From: Temnopleurus reevesii
Lineage: Eukaryota > Echinodermata > Echinoidea > Temnopleuroida > Temnopleuridae
Direction of reading: 5' to 3'
Assembly: GCA_036244855.1 (NCBI GenBank)
Contig: BQKZ01001787.1
Span: forward strand, 51,011-115,010
DNA length: 64,000 nucleotides
The stretch's first letter is position 1. Each line of letters starts with the position of its first letter. The translations under genes were made by a program, and so were the position numbers. The notes beneath the pieces are model-generated. The model had not been told where the DNA came from. It worked only from the letters and a program-made list of their open reading frames with translations, and searched no databases. Below, piece by piece: positions 11,691 to 25,284 of the stretch.

Positions 11691-14600
11691 ATGGAGTTCA
11701 TCAACAGAGCGAACTCGCCAATGAACCTTTATTCTGAGGATACTTTAGACACAAAAGAAGAGCTTGATGCTGCACGTGACCAAGTATTAGAACAACAGAA
11801 AAAGACAGCCCGTATCCTTTTCATTTTTAGAGTAATTTACGCTGGTAGTTTGATGAAATTTCACGTTACATATGGACGCTCATTACATAGTGACGGTTGC
11901 TAAGTTTGAGGCAACCGCTGGGCCGACAGGCCGGGCGATTTCAACACTGGAGTTCCGCTGAGTGGCGGTTTCCTCAATCGTGCTTCATCTATGTGAAACT
12001 TAACTTGATTCTTGAACGGGGAGTCAAAGTTCTAACGTTCGAACTTGTTTATAATTTCGAGAGATGATTTTGAAATTTTAATTTTTGCAAGATGCCATAG
12101 ATCAGATCTAGAATGTTTTGTGCATTCAAAACTGTTTCTAATCATCCTAGCATAATTTATTCTCCATGGTAATGAATGAGCTAGCACAGTCATCAATTAA
12201 GTTAAGATTAATCTGCAACTTTTGAGGCACAGGCTTCTATATTCTAGTGCTATGACCAGACAGGAATTTTAATTTTGTCCGGTAGTCATGCTCCTTTGTA
12301 TGCACCATCTGTTAAGACCAACACTAACAGTAAAGCCTTTAGTTTAGTCAAGAAAAAGAGGCTTGTTAATTGTCTAGAGGTTCTCAAATTAAGTAATTGA
12401 GAGGGGCAAAAAAGTTGTTTTTCTTCATGCCCAATGTATATTACAATTAGTGCAGTCAAAATCTTATACAACTAAAAATTTAGTCCTGATAGTGATACTA
12501 GGACTAGTTCAACTCTAGCCCAGATTATTTTTAATTGAGCATGCAGGTAACAAGGATATTTCTCTTTTTTTGTGTGTGCAGGGCTATGTAAATTGTCTGA
12601 ATCATGATACTTATCTCTTTGATAATCAATCCTTAACTGATGAGAATATTCAGCATTTCTTGTTGGAAGTATAGCAAAGGTGAATGATCGTATCACCAGT
12701 CTCGATCGTGAGCTTCAGGACCTAGCCACGGGATTGGTCATAGAAAGTCGTCAGTCGTTTGGTGAAGATGACTATCTGCCTGTCTCGCCACGCTACGATG
12801 AAGGGCCTAAAGCAGGTATCATTTTGGTTTTCAAAGACAATATTTTGGTCATATAATCTCATTGTTAACAAGTTCAATTGCCTCAATGTAATAAAAAGGA
12901 AGAGAAAACCAGAGCCCCATTTTATCAAGCTTAATAATGCATGTATCATCAATGATAACATTTTTTAATGTTGTATTTATAATTAATAACATTGTTCTGC
13001 AAAACAGCTGAGCATCGAGATGCCCACTTGACTTAAGTTACTTTTGATGGCAAGTTTTCTTCAAAAGAACAAAATTGCAAGAAATTTATTGAGGGGAAAA
13101 AAAGAAAAAGAGATGGTAAAATAAATAGGAAGATCAGTGATATCATTTATTGTGTTTTTTTTTTCCACAGAGAGAAAATTATAAGATGAAAGTAATGTTG
13201 GTTATGGGAATGGTGATGATGATGATGATGGTGATGATTGTTAATAGGATGATGATGATAATCATGGTAATGACAATGGAAATGACGATCATGATGGTAA
13301 TTATGATCATGATATTAATAATCATAATGTTGATGAAGATGGCGTTAATGATGATGATAAAGATGAACAAACTTATGATAACTTGGATGTTATTCTATAT
13401 GAATTTTAGTACAGCCAAGAAATCTATTGTAGAATAAATTTATTAGTTGGGTGTGAATTCATGTGTGCATTAGAAATTAACTGCATTTGATTTGTAATAA
13501 TGTAGCTGGAAATAGTTTATGTACACATAGGTTGTGTGTTTCATTATGTGTAGTGTCAGACAGTACCATCTTGATTGAAGATCATCACATTAATTTTTAT
13601 TGCATCATGTTTAGAAGCATGATACATGTTTTATTTAGAATTCATCTTGTGTATTAAAAACTTGTGAAAGCTTTAATTTCATTTAGCTGTGTTTCATACA
13701 ATTAACCAATATCATTGTTTGCTTGTTTGTATTTTGTTTTCCAGACATAACGCGTAAGTTGCAATGTGGATGGAATTTTTCCTGATTTTTATTTTGTCTT
13801 TATTCTTTTTCACAATTTTTCCAGCCCTCGAAGTATGCAGTTTCTTTTTTTATTACACAAAGATATTGAACAACATTTATCACATTTTCTGGAGACTAGT
13901 CTATAAAATCAACAATTAAAAGTGCAATGCATTCCTTTAAAAATTATTTAAGAAATGTTCAAAAGTCATTGCCTAGCCAAATGTCAGTCACCATTTGAAT
14001 TATTTTGCAGATGAAATCCTGCTACTTTTTTTTTTAAATTGTAGTCACAAATTGATATCTGAGACACTAATTAGCACACATATAGTCTTGGTAGTGTTAT
14101 TGCAATTTTATCAATCAATAAAAAAAAAGGCCACTATGATAGGGTAAATATTGAATTTTGAGATGAGGTTACTGAATGTTTCTTCCTAAAGTATGTATGA
14201 TGCCAAATGAAAATATCAATTCTCAAGAAAAGGTACATGAACTTTTATGAACTTTTATGAACAAAGTCACATGAAATAGGGTTTTTAATAATGATCCTTA
14301 ATTTTCAAAGACCCTCACAATATCAGAAATTTGGTTTCAACCTTAATATTTAGAGCATAATTATTCACAATCCTAAATATTCACCAGCCTTTAATTATCT
14401 TTAGTCTCTTTCACTGAAATTCTTTACTATCCATTGATTGTGAGCAGATTCAGTTTTCCCCAATAGAAATTTACACTCACACTTCAAGTTGACGTGTTTG
14501 AGTTTCTGTGTATTTTTGTTTATTCTCAAAGTTTGAATGTTTTTTCCCTTTGTAATAAATTACTTGTATTCTCATGTCACAGGCAGGCTTAAGTTTAGCT

Positions 14601-17600
14601 TCAGGATGATATCATTTAAATACCTTTTAAATTGCTTGAAGCTAAAATGACAATTATTTCAGTCTGTGATAAACCTGGCTATTTAGATACAGACCAATTA
14701 GTCTATTCTTCTAAATTTGTATTTGTTTATTCTTCTAAATTTGTATATTTTTTGTTTATTCTTCTAAATTTGTATTTGTTTTTAAAGAAATAAAACAAAA
14801 TGTATTGATACACATCATTTTCACCTTAAAAAAAGTCTCAGTTCCTTTTAAAAAAGTTTTTACATCTGATTATCATGTGTTTAGTTGTTTTCTTTAACTC
14901 CCATTGTCCATGTCCATTTCCAGTGTACCTCTACATTTTTGTCGATTAATAAAAATTGTGCTGTTGAATTCACTTCTGTATGCTGCTTTTCAGTGATAAA
15001 TGTATGTCATTTTCCATTCATTACTTATTTTTGTTATGTTATTGTTATGTTGATGCTCGTAACATGCTTTTCACAAATATTTGTTGTCTTTTTTTTCACA
15101 GGATTTTATTTTCCTTCAGTGTCAATGATTTTGTTCAAAGAATATTTTATCACACAAACTAATACTTTTGCTTGAAAATTTCTTTGGTAGTTAATGTGCT
15201 TGAAGAAAAGATATGAAATTGTAAATTGAAAATAACACATTTTGTGCTGTAGATTTTAATTTATCCTTTTCTGTCACACTTCACATGCATGTTGTAATTT
15301 CAGATTTTAGAGATACTATGATTTGATTGTGCCATTAACAAAAATGCCTCCACTAACTTTGCATGAAATCATTTGAATATCCATCTTTAATGTAATCAGA
15401 GATGTTGCTTTCAGAAATAAAATGCTTTCAGATAGAAAACTTACGAAGCTATTCTACATAAAAAGAAATGATTCAGAGATTACAAAAACCTAAAAAGGTC
15501 TCTCAAGTTGTCAATAAAAATGCATTGTTAAAAAAAAGAAATATTAGCCCTTCTTATGAAATTAGATGGATGAAATTGAATGATAAACTGTAATGGATAA
15601 ATAATAAACAGAATATACCAACTTGCATGTTGCCAAATTTCTCACATTCAAATCGTACTTCATTTTGGAATATGAATTGGAATGAAATATCTGAACATAG
15701 TTCAAGTTCTGGGCTAGTTTACCATTGTTTTTATGAACAGGGCCTATGAATTTTCTGATTTATTAAAAAAAAAGAAGCCTAGCTATATATGGAAGCAACA
15801 TCTCAATGATTGAAATACGATAACTCATGACCTTTGACCTTTGCTTGCATGCATTTCTTCATTGCTTGGGGATCTTTGCATTGATTGCTTCATTCATATT
15901 GGGTCATTTACAGCTAAGGATGTCAAAGAGCTCAACCAGTTTGCAGGTGTTTATGCCGTCAAGTCAAGTAAGCAAGGTTTCGCCTTTAGATAACTCATGT
16001 GTAGTTGTAAAAACACTGAACTTTAACAGTATAGAGGAAAGGTACTTGTACTTAGGAACCATTTACATATATGGCATGTAGAATGCATTGTTATAATATT
16101 TTTGATGGGATTGAAATTGTCATTAATCTTAAATAGTTGTTATCTTTTTTTCAATACAGGAGAGGAAAACAACATTTTATTAATGAAATACAAATATATT
16201 TGTTAAACAAGGTATCATAACCATAATCACCATTTGATATAAGAGTGATGTTCAGCACAAACTTGCATGTTAAATATACAGTTGCACCTCATATTATTTA
16301 CCAAAAATTAAAGTGAATAATCTAAAACAGATGATTGAAATGATTTTCATGATGCCTTGCATAAAAAAGGCCTTAATTGTGTTTTAAACTTGTCATGGAA
16401 ATTACCAAAATTAAAATTGTGTTCATAACTTTGGAAAAATACATAACATGATAGTAAATTATATGAAAAATACTGTTGTCTGCTTGCTCATTATTGAATA
16501 GGCATATGCATCATCAGTAATCGTCCAAAAAATGAATGAGAAAATTAATTTCAATTACATTTAGTTAATTCATAATGGATGTTATAAATTCTAGGTTTGT
16601 CCCTGTCAATGGCAGTTTCACAATTGATTTTACAAAAATATATAGATTCAACGCTTGTTACCAGGAAATTACAAACAATAAGTGGTTATATAAACATTGT
16701 ATTAAATATTTTCCATAAATCTCAACTCATGTTTAAAACTTTTGGTAATATTATCTGTCAATTAATCCTCATTTGTCATACTTATGTGTGCAAAAAAGTA
16801 AAAAAATAACATTTTTGTTGGATATTATCATAATGCAATGTTCACTAAATTTTGTGGGATGTGGAGGTATCATTAAAACTTTCGAATTCAGTGCTTTGTG
16901 TTTCAAAAAAGGTAATTTTTGTGATGGTCAAAGGGCTTGTATAATTCAGTGAGCTTTTTAAATGTCATGTTATTCTTCATCTAAACAGTGTGAATACTCA
17001 AGCTTTTTATATTTACAAAATAAATGTATCCTTATATTATTATTTCCATTGAGCGATTGAGATATTTTATGTTTATCTTTTATTGAATGGTGTGATTGAT
17101 GAATATTTACATTACAGTGTTACAGGGTGACAAGTCTGACAAAGGCAAACATCTGTTGAAGAACCTGGTGGCAAGCAAAAAGGTGGTTACAAAAACAATT
17201 ACCAATTTAAACATATTTTCAATATTTAATTGAGCATATATGTTTTTTTTTTAATAACTGTAATGCTAATAAGTGAGTTTCCTTTGTCTTAATATTTTAT
17301 CAAGTTTATGCTAATGAAACAGTGACATGATTTATTCGTGATATTTGATGGTTTAAAGAATATGACAGATTTCTAATTAACTTATAACACAAGAAAAATG
17401 TTTTAATACAAGTCGGGCTCAATAGGGACGTTCTTTTCACCACATTTTGATGAAGTTTTCAACATTATCTGTCATTTATTACTACCAGCAATTTAAAAAT
17501 CATACATATTGTTTATAATATACTGCTTACTGTTTTACTATTCCTGCAAATGTTAAATCCTCATTTCCTGATTTTTGTTTTCTTATTCAAGCAACAAAAA

Positions 17601-20600
17601 GAGAAGACCGGAACCAAACCAAGACTAGTTGAGGTAAGAACTGAGCCAGGAATTCAATATAGAATTTTGGTATAATCTATATTTTGTATGTAGACTTTTA
17701 AGGTTAAAACATTGTCAGACATACTCGTTTTGAGATTTTACTGATATTATTTATGAATATTTTTATTCTTGATAATAAGATACTTTCTACTGATTACCAC
17801 ATGTCATTTATAGTGTTACATCAGTCTCCTGGGCTTCTCCAGAATCCAAGATTATGAGGCTTTCTCGAATGAGGACAGCTTTTCACTTATAAAACACAGA
17901 ATTTTATTTTACATTTTCAAGAAAAAAAATAAAGTAGTACATTCAATTAAAAGCAAAAATAAAATGATCAAATACAGGTAGGTTGCCATCAAATTTCTCA
18001 ATAACAACAATGCTGGGTAGCACCCAAAGGGTTAATTCCTTCAACAAGAAATCAATCCCACAATGTGCTTCACTTTAATGATTATAGAGCAAAAAAAGTA
18101 ACAAACATCATATAAGAGCTGTATATTATTATATTGATATTATTACAGCTTCATCAATACCCTGGCTATGAATCAGACCGCCTTACTCAGCTCCCTGAGG
18201 TGCCTGGCATTCTCATACTCAAGACCGTTACCAAAGCTCAGCTGGACTTGGAGAAAAAGACGCATTACAAGATAGAGTTCAAAAGACTCTTTCATTCCAA
18301 GATGTCTGAAGCCATATTACTCGTAAGTTTATCAACATCTATCCCTATAACCATGACTCATTTTATCAACCTCCATTCCTATTATTCCAAGTTGTAGAAG
18401 CTATTATGCTAACCTAAATTTGCATTTCTCACATTTTTCATCATCTTATTCCTCATGAGATAAGCCACCCCCCCCCCAAAAAAAATTACTTTTTTAAAAT
18501 AGAATTGGATGGCAACAAAACAATTATTTTTTGTTTTGTCTGTAGATGTAACTAATGAAGAGATATCGATGACATATTTAGAATACAACCTTTTTATTCA
18601 CTTGTATGAGCTAACTGAATTTGTGATTTTTTAAGGAAATACCAGTGTCATAATTTTTTGCTCGAGATGCACAAATTTGTAGCTTTCAACATCTGATTCC
18701 TGCCTTGTTTCTATTGTCAATGAGAGCGGAAAAGGATGCAGAAGACAAGTCAATAGTTTTGTTGCATTCCTAATGATCACTGCCATCAACATATTTCATG
18801 TGTTAATGGCTTTTGTTTTGCAATTGGTTTGGAAGACTTTTATTGATGTGAATTTCCATTATTTCCTTCCAGGACACATTTTGGTACTACTTTTTGTATC
18901 GCTACCACCCCAGTAAAATCGTCCAGAGTAGACTCTTCAACCGAATCTCTTACAACTATGTGAAGCTACTACTCTCAGCCAAACAACCAAAGTATAGAGA
19001 TGTCTTTTTCAAAGTGAGTATGCTAGTTTATTAGAAGAAATAATAGTGCATGATTTTGAATGGGTTTGCACTACAACCAAGGAATATCGCTCCCATTCAG
19101 TCTTGAGAGTCTGAACATAAAAGATTGAGTTCTGGTACCCTGTTATGTAAATGTAGAATATAGATACAGAATGCTTTTGTTTATGAGTTTCGGATGCAAC
19201 TTTTCTCTGCTGCAGTCAGTGTTTGACCTAGTAAAGGATACAAAACAATAGTTTACAAATATGACAATCTGGGTTACTGTTGATATCAATTTTGCCAATA
19301 ATAATGGAATATTATAAGAGTTCCAATCATAAACACATTGAATGAAAAGTTAATTATTTTGGTAAGGTAATCAGATTTTTGAACTTGTTTAATTATTTGG
19401 CTTAAGGTATGCCAATCAATAGTAGCAATATCAGATACATCAGTATTTATACTTATATTCCTTAGATATACAAACATTTCTGTGAGTCTATGTGTAAAAA
19501 GCATCTTAATCTACAATCTGTATTTCTTTTTATGGTAGCAATATGCTGACATCCTAGCCCAAGCCGTGTATGCAGCATACTGTGCAGCCTTCCCTAACTC
19601 ATGGAGACAGTTTGATGCTAGCTTCAAAGAAGGTCTATGTGGACTCACATCAGAATGGGTAGATGGGACTAAGCAAGCTCCAAGGAGATGGGATGCATGG
19701 AACTTTGCTGATCTTGAGCCGCATGATATGAAGAAAGATGACTTCACAAAGAAGGATAAAAAGAAAGGTAACATGAATATTAGATTAGGAGCTAAGTCAA
19801 GGAAATTGTAAGTTCATAATTTCTTTTAAATTATCAATGCCAGCGATTAACACAATTATGCATATATCCCCTCATGAGAGTACTCAGCATTGTTGTCATT
19901 ATTGCATTTCAAACATGCATTTCTATTAAAACATAGATACTCCTACCAGGTCCCCATTCCTCTCCTGGATTGTGTGCAGCACATTAAGGATGAACTAATT
20001 TGAATATTTTTCATAAAAATTTGTATTTACGTTTTGGCTGTAATATTTGTTGGTCATGTTGATCATGATAAAGGAATTATGATAAAAAAATCTTTATAGA
20101 TAACAATGTCATCTTCACTATCACAGTAACCTAGTGGTAAAAATTTCCCTTAACGTTCCCAAGCCTATAGAATGGAAGAGCACTGAATGCCAAGCACTTT
20201 GTAACAGATGGTAATGTGTCAAACTACATAAAGCAACTTTCTTAAATGCTTCAATGTTTCATTTCAGGTGGAATACTAAACTTCGAAACCAGCTCATCCA
20301 ACTCCAGCCAGATTCTCCCTGACGTCAACGGAAACAGATCCATGATCGGAGACGACGAGGGCAGTCTCATCTCCGCCGTCGCCGACGCTCAAAGCCTCAG
20401 CTCCTTCTCAACCGTAGGCCAACCCAAGGATAAATCTAAGAAACAGAACAGTCTTTGTGATGTCACAAAAAACACCAGTAGACCTGCACTTCAAACTATA
20501 AGTGAAATGTCAGTTGAACATTCAAATTTGGATATGATGAACGATGGAGGAGAAGGAGGAAGAGGAGGGAAGGATGTGACGAAGGGCAAAACGGGGGGAC

Positions 20601-22651
20601 CTTGTAAAAAGAAAGACGTCGGGTCGGTCGTGTCGAAGAAAAGTGATTCTAGGACGAGAGTCGGAGGCAAGACTTCTGTTTTGACAGCGAGGCCTTCAAT
20701 ATCCAGGACTAGTGTCAATAAGAAAACAGAGAAGAAAGAGGTGAGGAAAGATTACCGTGGAAGTCTAATTTTAGCACTTTAATAGTAATATATATGATAG
20801 ATGCAATTTATGTAGCGCACGTATCCACTCTGCTGAGTGCTCAAGGCGCTTTACATTATCATTACCCTGGCTTTAGCCCGGCAGCCACCCACGGCGCACT
20901 TGACATTTCAAGGAATAAATATTCCTGCCAGGTACCCATTCACCTCACCTGGGTTGAGTGCAGCACAATGTGGATGAATTTCTTTGATCATTGCCAGGCA
21001 TTTCCTGTTTTTCCACATGTGAATTTACTTTAGATATGTGGCAGGAGAGATATTCAATGTTAGACACATTTATACAATAAGATTACTGATTTTGATGAAG
21101 TAATTGAACTTGCTCTATTTTGTATACAAGTTTAATGATATAGCCAGATAAATCAATTTCTTTAAATTTCCTTCACACAATTTCTCAGTAAACTTTTGAA
21201 AATAAAGTTCTGCATTCTATTCTGTATACAAAAAATAAGACAGAACAGAGTGATTGATAGATACTATTATTGGTAACCTTATCAAATTTTAAAAGAATGT
21301 CTTAGTCATTTGTGTCTCTAAATCTCAAGTGGGTCATTTTCAGTGAAAGAGTTTGAAATGTTTATGTGATGTGAAAAATGATTGATTTGTGTTATAGATG
21401 TTGGAAATACAATGGAATTAGTGGAGGAGAGTAAGTGCAGGTGCTGATTGCTGGTGTATCAAACATAATGAACTAATTTTATCAAATTTTTTTTCCCCCA
21501 GTCCCACCCAGCTGCGGAAGGGCCAACATTCATCAAGCACGTCTTCAACGTGGAGGGTCGCAGCCCGCTGGTGGCGCACTTCATGAAGCAACAGGGTCTG
21601 GAGCGGACGGCCGGGACGGACATCCTACTCCAGCGAACCGAAATCGATCAGCTCCCGTCGTCAACCGCTCCGACGTATCATGAAATCATCCAGGAAAGTT
21701 TCCAGAATGTGCGTCATATGAAGGACACGTATCAGCAGATGTATGAGGACGGCGTCAAAGAACATACACAGTTTCTCACTCAGCAGAGGGCTCAGCTACA
21801 TGAACACATGAAGTATGATAAATCATTTTTTGTTTTATTTTCTTTCTAGCTATAAGATCACATGAAGTTGATGAATCTATCAATTTCTTAAGCAAAGATG
21901 ACTGGTGAGTGGAGTGGTTGTTTATAAAATTTTGCAAGTGACAAATTAGTCAATACATACAATTTTATTTAAATCTTGAGTTTTTACTCGGTGACAAGCA
22001 GAGTCTTTGATTTTTACTGTCAGAGAATTTTTTTTTATAAATTACATGATTTTTATCTCTCTCTCTCTCTCTTTTTTTTTGCTGCTAAGAGTAAGTTTGC
22101 TAGTTTTTCTATGTTTACTCAATTCAAATGCGTAAAAAATGCATCATTTCTTTCATTGCCATGAATACTCAGTCTAATACTGCAAAACTTCAAAAAGTCT
22201 TTCAGCTGTCAATGATAAGAGTGAGTTTGCACAAAGGAACGGAATGTTGAATGAATAGTACAAAGATATGAAATGCAAACATACATTGGATGCCAAATAT
22301 AAACAAAGAAACAAACATTTGTTTAGCCTTTAACTTGACACTCAATCAAAAATGTGAAATATACTATCTTTTTAATAATATTTCCTTTCCCCCCACTTTT
22401 AAACGAAAAAATTTTGAGACGGGTTTCAATCCTCTAGATGTACATCTAAGATACTTTTATATACAGTATAATAATTTCTTTCATTGTTCTGTAATTGCAG
22501 GAGAGAAAACGCTCTGATGGGCCACCCTCGTGAAGTGAAGAAGCTGAGCGATTTGTTAGTGTTGGAATTACTCAAGGACCAAGGAGAAGTTAGCACAGGT
22601 GCGGCTCAAGCTGTAGAAGAAGCCTTACAGTATTATGCTGATCAAGAATAG
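11691..22651 (+). CDS. FAM227-like (FWWh-domain) protein, 12 exons
   Basis: Exons with GT-AG junctions and continuous phase: 11691-11811, 12675-12815, 13745-13753 (9 nt), 15914-15946, 17118-17182, 17592-17633, 18149-18322, 18873-19013, 19539-19767, 20268-20740, 21502-21812 and 22501-22651, giving about 629 residues. The family signature is the DTFWYYFLYRYHP stretch (about residues 196-208), followed by LFNRISYNYV, QYADILAQAVYAAYCAAFP and the RWDAWNFADL region; this order is that of FAM227A/FAM227B proteins. After it comes a Ser/Lys-rich, probably disordered segment encoded by the 473-nt exon, then a conserved SPLVAHFM block and a helical, coiled-coil-like C-terminus (LLVLELLKDQGE). The start codon has a good context and follows a GC-rich promoter. 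Family function is poorly known; a role in ciliated or sperm cells is only inference. Whether it is the A or B paralogue is unclear. The weakest calls are the 9-nt microexon and the GTGGTT donor after 17182. Confidence 0.85.
13176..13370. repeat. Imperfect GAT/ATG microsatellite, right copy
   Basis: The array is the same as at 4800-4992 and lies in intron 2. Triplet purity is partial. It follows a perfect-looking TTTTCCACAG acceptor-like site, but the frame continuing from exon 2 meets a TAA at once, so it was not taken as an exon. Confidence 0.85.
19930..20005. repeat. Short fragment of a dispersed marine-invertebrate repeat
   Basis: It carries the ACCAGGTCCCCATTC, CTCCTGGATTG and GTGCAGCACAT words also found at 20795-21015, so it is probably a piece of the same dispersed family. 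It lies in an intron of the FAM227-like gene. Confidence 0.45.
20795..21015. repeat. Dispersed repeat of the 'GCGCTTTACA' type
   Basis: It contains TTTATGTAGCGCAC, CTCAAGGCGCTTTACATT, CCAGGTACCCATTCACC and GTGCAGCACAATGTGG, the word series of a high-copy short repeat common in sea urchins and other marine invertebrates. It is intronic. Translated frames across it are spurious. Confidence 0.6.
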
Positions 22652-23190
22652 ACAATGTTAGACATATAGTCAAAATTATACCATGCTATGCAGATCAAGA
22701 CTGGAGTATAGTGGAAAATATATCGAATGAGCAATACGATATGTTAGTCTTGGAACTACTCAAAGACCAAGGAGAAGCACAGAAGCTGCTAAAGCCATAG
22801 AAGAAGCCTTACAGTATTGTACTGATCAGCAATAGACAATGTTAGACATACAGTCAAAATTATACCATGCTATGCAGATCCAGTGTAGAGTATAGTGGAT
22901 CAACGAAGCATAGTGATCTGCTAGTGTTAAAACTACTCAAAGACCAAAGAGAAGTGAGCACAGGAGCTACCCAAGCCATAGGAGAAGCCTTGCAATATTA
23001 TGCTGATCAAGAATAGACAATGCTCATTACATAGTGGAAAATATACCACGCTATGCTGATCAAGACCCATGTATAGTGGAAGCTAAGCGATCTGTTAGCC
23101 TTGGAACTACTCTAAGACCAAGGAGAAGTGAGCACAGGAGTTTCTAAAGCCGTAGAAACCTTGCAACATTATGCTAATCAAGATGGTAGA
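22652..23190 (+). pseudogene. Tandem decayed copies of the FAM227 terminal exon
   Basis: Three further copies of the last ~100 coding bases follow the stop codon at about 22737-22835, 22914-23016 and 23088-23185, with spacings of roughly 188, 177 and 174 bp. The first is frameshifted after DQGEA. The second keeps a full 33-codon frame ending YYADQE and a stop. The third has a nonsense codon (ELL-stop-DQ). Between the copies is a repeated linker (GACAATGTTAGACATA...TACCATGCTATG). If the mRNA extends this far they lie in its 3' UTR. They show no acceptor site of their own in place of the real one at 22500, so use as alternative exons is unproven. Confidence 0.8.
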
Positions 23191-23720
23191 AATTATGCAA
23201 TTCAAAAAAGATCAAAATTTGTGACCAAATGATCTGTGAGTTCTTCCAATTACATTCTTGTGTGTGTTGATTAGGCAGATCCTCATGAAAAATGTCCCTC
23301 GGAAAGAACGACTATAGAAATACTGTCATAAAAGTACAAGTCAACTCTAACTATTAGACAGTTAATCTTCTTTGAGTCAGTACAAATTTTTTGAGAGCAA
23401 ATTAAATAGGACCTGTGTGATTTACCTCTTCTGAATAAAATTTCTCCAACTTGAGTCAAACAGATTTTCATGATCCCAAGAGATTCGACTCAGAATTTAT
23501 CTGCATATATCCGTGTACAGTCCAATACATTAATTTTTCTGTTGAAGCATGTGGCTTCTTTGCAAAATGAATGTACTATTGAACAGTGTAATTAATACGT
23601 GAATTCCCACCTTAAACACTTTCCTAATCTCTTCTTCCGATTTGCTGGATAGATGTCCAACCACAGTAATATTGCATTGACACAGCTTCTTTTTTTTTCT
23701 GTGAACTATACAACAGTATC
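23190..23720. other. Intergenic stretch, no gene seen
   Basis: This is AT-rich sequence without supported features. A possible AATAAA poly(A) signal for the upstream gene occurs only much further on, at 24837-24842, and is not decisive. Confidence 0.4.
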
Positions 23721-23730
23721 ACATGATTAA

Positions 23731-24240
23731 AGCCCAAGTATAGTTTTGGTAAAGATTAAGAAATGTGAATTTGGGGGATATTTACCATGACATGTAATTT
23801 TTATACACATTTTAAGACCGTAGCATATTTTTCTACAAGCTAATTCTTTTGAAAATTTGAATTTGACCGTTAAATCGTATTTAGCACCATCTCTTGGTTA
23901 TAACAATATTTTGCTTCTTATCGGGTATATACAAAGTTATTTCCAAGATTTAATTAAAGCATGATAAAAAGGAATACACAAAGAATACATTCTGAAGTTT
24001 CCATCCAATTCTGTGCATGAGAAGTTGTCCTTTATCAAGAAAGAAAATATTGAATTAGCGTCGGGGGACACGACGCTGAAATATTTTGTACATTTTAGGT
24101 TATAACTTTTCCAAAACTTGTTCATTTTTCGCACAATCTTTTGTACAGCATGTTCATGATATCATGTTTCATTTTATATAGATTTGAAGACAAAATTTGG
24201 CAATGAAAATATTTGCTTTTACCAAAACTGTACATGGGCT
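23731..24240. mobile_element. TTAA-flanked MITE, 510 bp
   Basis: It begins AGCCCAAGTATAGTTTTGGT, ends ACCAAAACTGTACATGGGCT and is bounded by TTAA at 23727-23730 and 24241-24244. TTAA duplications point to piggyBac or Kolobok-type transposition. The interior includes a GCGTCGGGGGACACGACGC hairpin. It has no transposase. Confidence 0.8.
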
Positions 24241-24249
24241 TTAAAACCA

Positions 24250-25280
24250 GATCAAGTATCTTGGACTTCAAGTCTTCCATATCAGTGGGAAGTTAGCAAA
24301 AATGCTCCGCAATGTCTAGTTAAGCTACAGAACTGTTTCACAGATGAAGTATGACAAATGGATGCTTTATCATTCGCTACTCATATACAGTCAAAACTCT
24401 GTGTAGTGAAATCTGATTTAAACGGGTACAAATCTGGCCCTGAAAAAATGCTATTTGGCCATTTAGAAACCTTTTGTTTTTATTTTTGTTAAATTGTCAG
24501 AATTTCATGCCACCAAGTGGGGACTATTTTTCTTTCCTCCTTTTTCACAGTATCACTTATTATGGTCAGCTCGTAATGTTGGAAGTTCTGTACTATTAGG
24601 CTAGGTTTGTGAAATCCATGAAGTTTGAGAGATTTAGTTTCTCAGTAATATATATCTAAAATTTTGATTTATGCAAATTTTTTGGAATTATGAAAGGACT
24701 GGTGCCTTTTTAGAAATCACTTAAAATTGAAAACATTCCACAACAAATTTTGAAAATTTCTTTATATATTGTATTGTATGAAGGACTGGTGCCTTTGATA
24801 GAAAGTGTGTGATGTTGTAGATGATTCTTCCAATGTAATAAAGTATTATATTGACTGAATATGAATTACACTTTGTTGAGAAGAATTTAAATGTAAGACT
24901 TGATTTAGTAGAAATGGAAGAAAGTTTGAAGAGAGATCAGGTATTAGAGATAAAACAAATGAATTGAAACCGAATGAAAATGAATATGAATGAAAATTAT
25001 CCCTTTGTGGGCTATTATAACAATTCCACGTTATATTTCCTTTTCATTCTTAAAAAAAAGAACGAGGGCCAAAAAGATTGTTGGATTTGGCCCTACTTTC
25101 TAAGTTCAATTTCAGACAGATCGTATAAAAAAAAAAGATAGAGATTGAAAATTGAGGAGGCCTACCTTCAGCAGGGAGGCAAAATAGGCTGGATAGAAAG
25201 ATACAAAGATGCAAGCATTGCATGAAATAGAAGGTTGATCTAGCGTACTCGTTTTAACTGTACTCCAGTGTACATGTCGT
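24250..25280. other. Intergenic stretch with a decayed MITE fragment
   Basis: No gene is seen. Around 24388-24445 the words ACAGTCAAAACTC, AAATCTGATTTAA and ACAAATCTGG resemble the left half of the CAGTGGAAACTCG MITE family. The word AAGGACTGGTGCCTTT is repeated at about 24695 and 24780. Confidence 0.35.
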
Positions 25281-25284
25281 AACG

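Larger units (their letters stand above)
8184..15383. repeat. Right copy of the ~7 kb direct repeat
   Basis: This is the second copy of the segment at 1-7001. It differs from the left copy mainly by a MITE inserted at 10477-10652, a rearranged stretch near 11000-11470 and small indels near 12130-12350. It runs without interruption into the rest of the FAM227 gene, so it is the copy that belongs to the complete gene model. Confidence 0.95.

Noticed and set aside
15384..15830. Additional exon between the right repeat copy and exon 4
   Set aside because: No conserved peptide or splice pair in phase was found in this AT-rich stretch.
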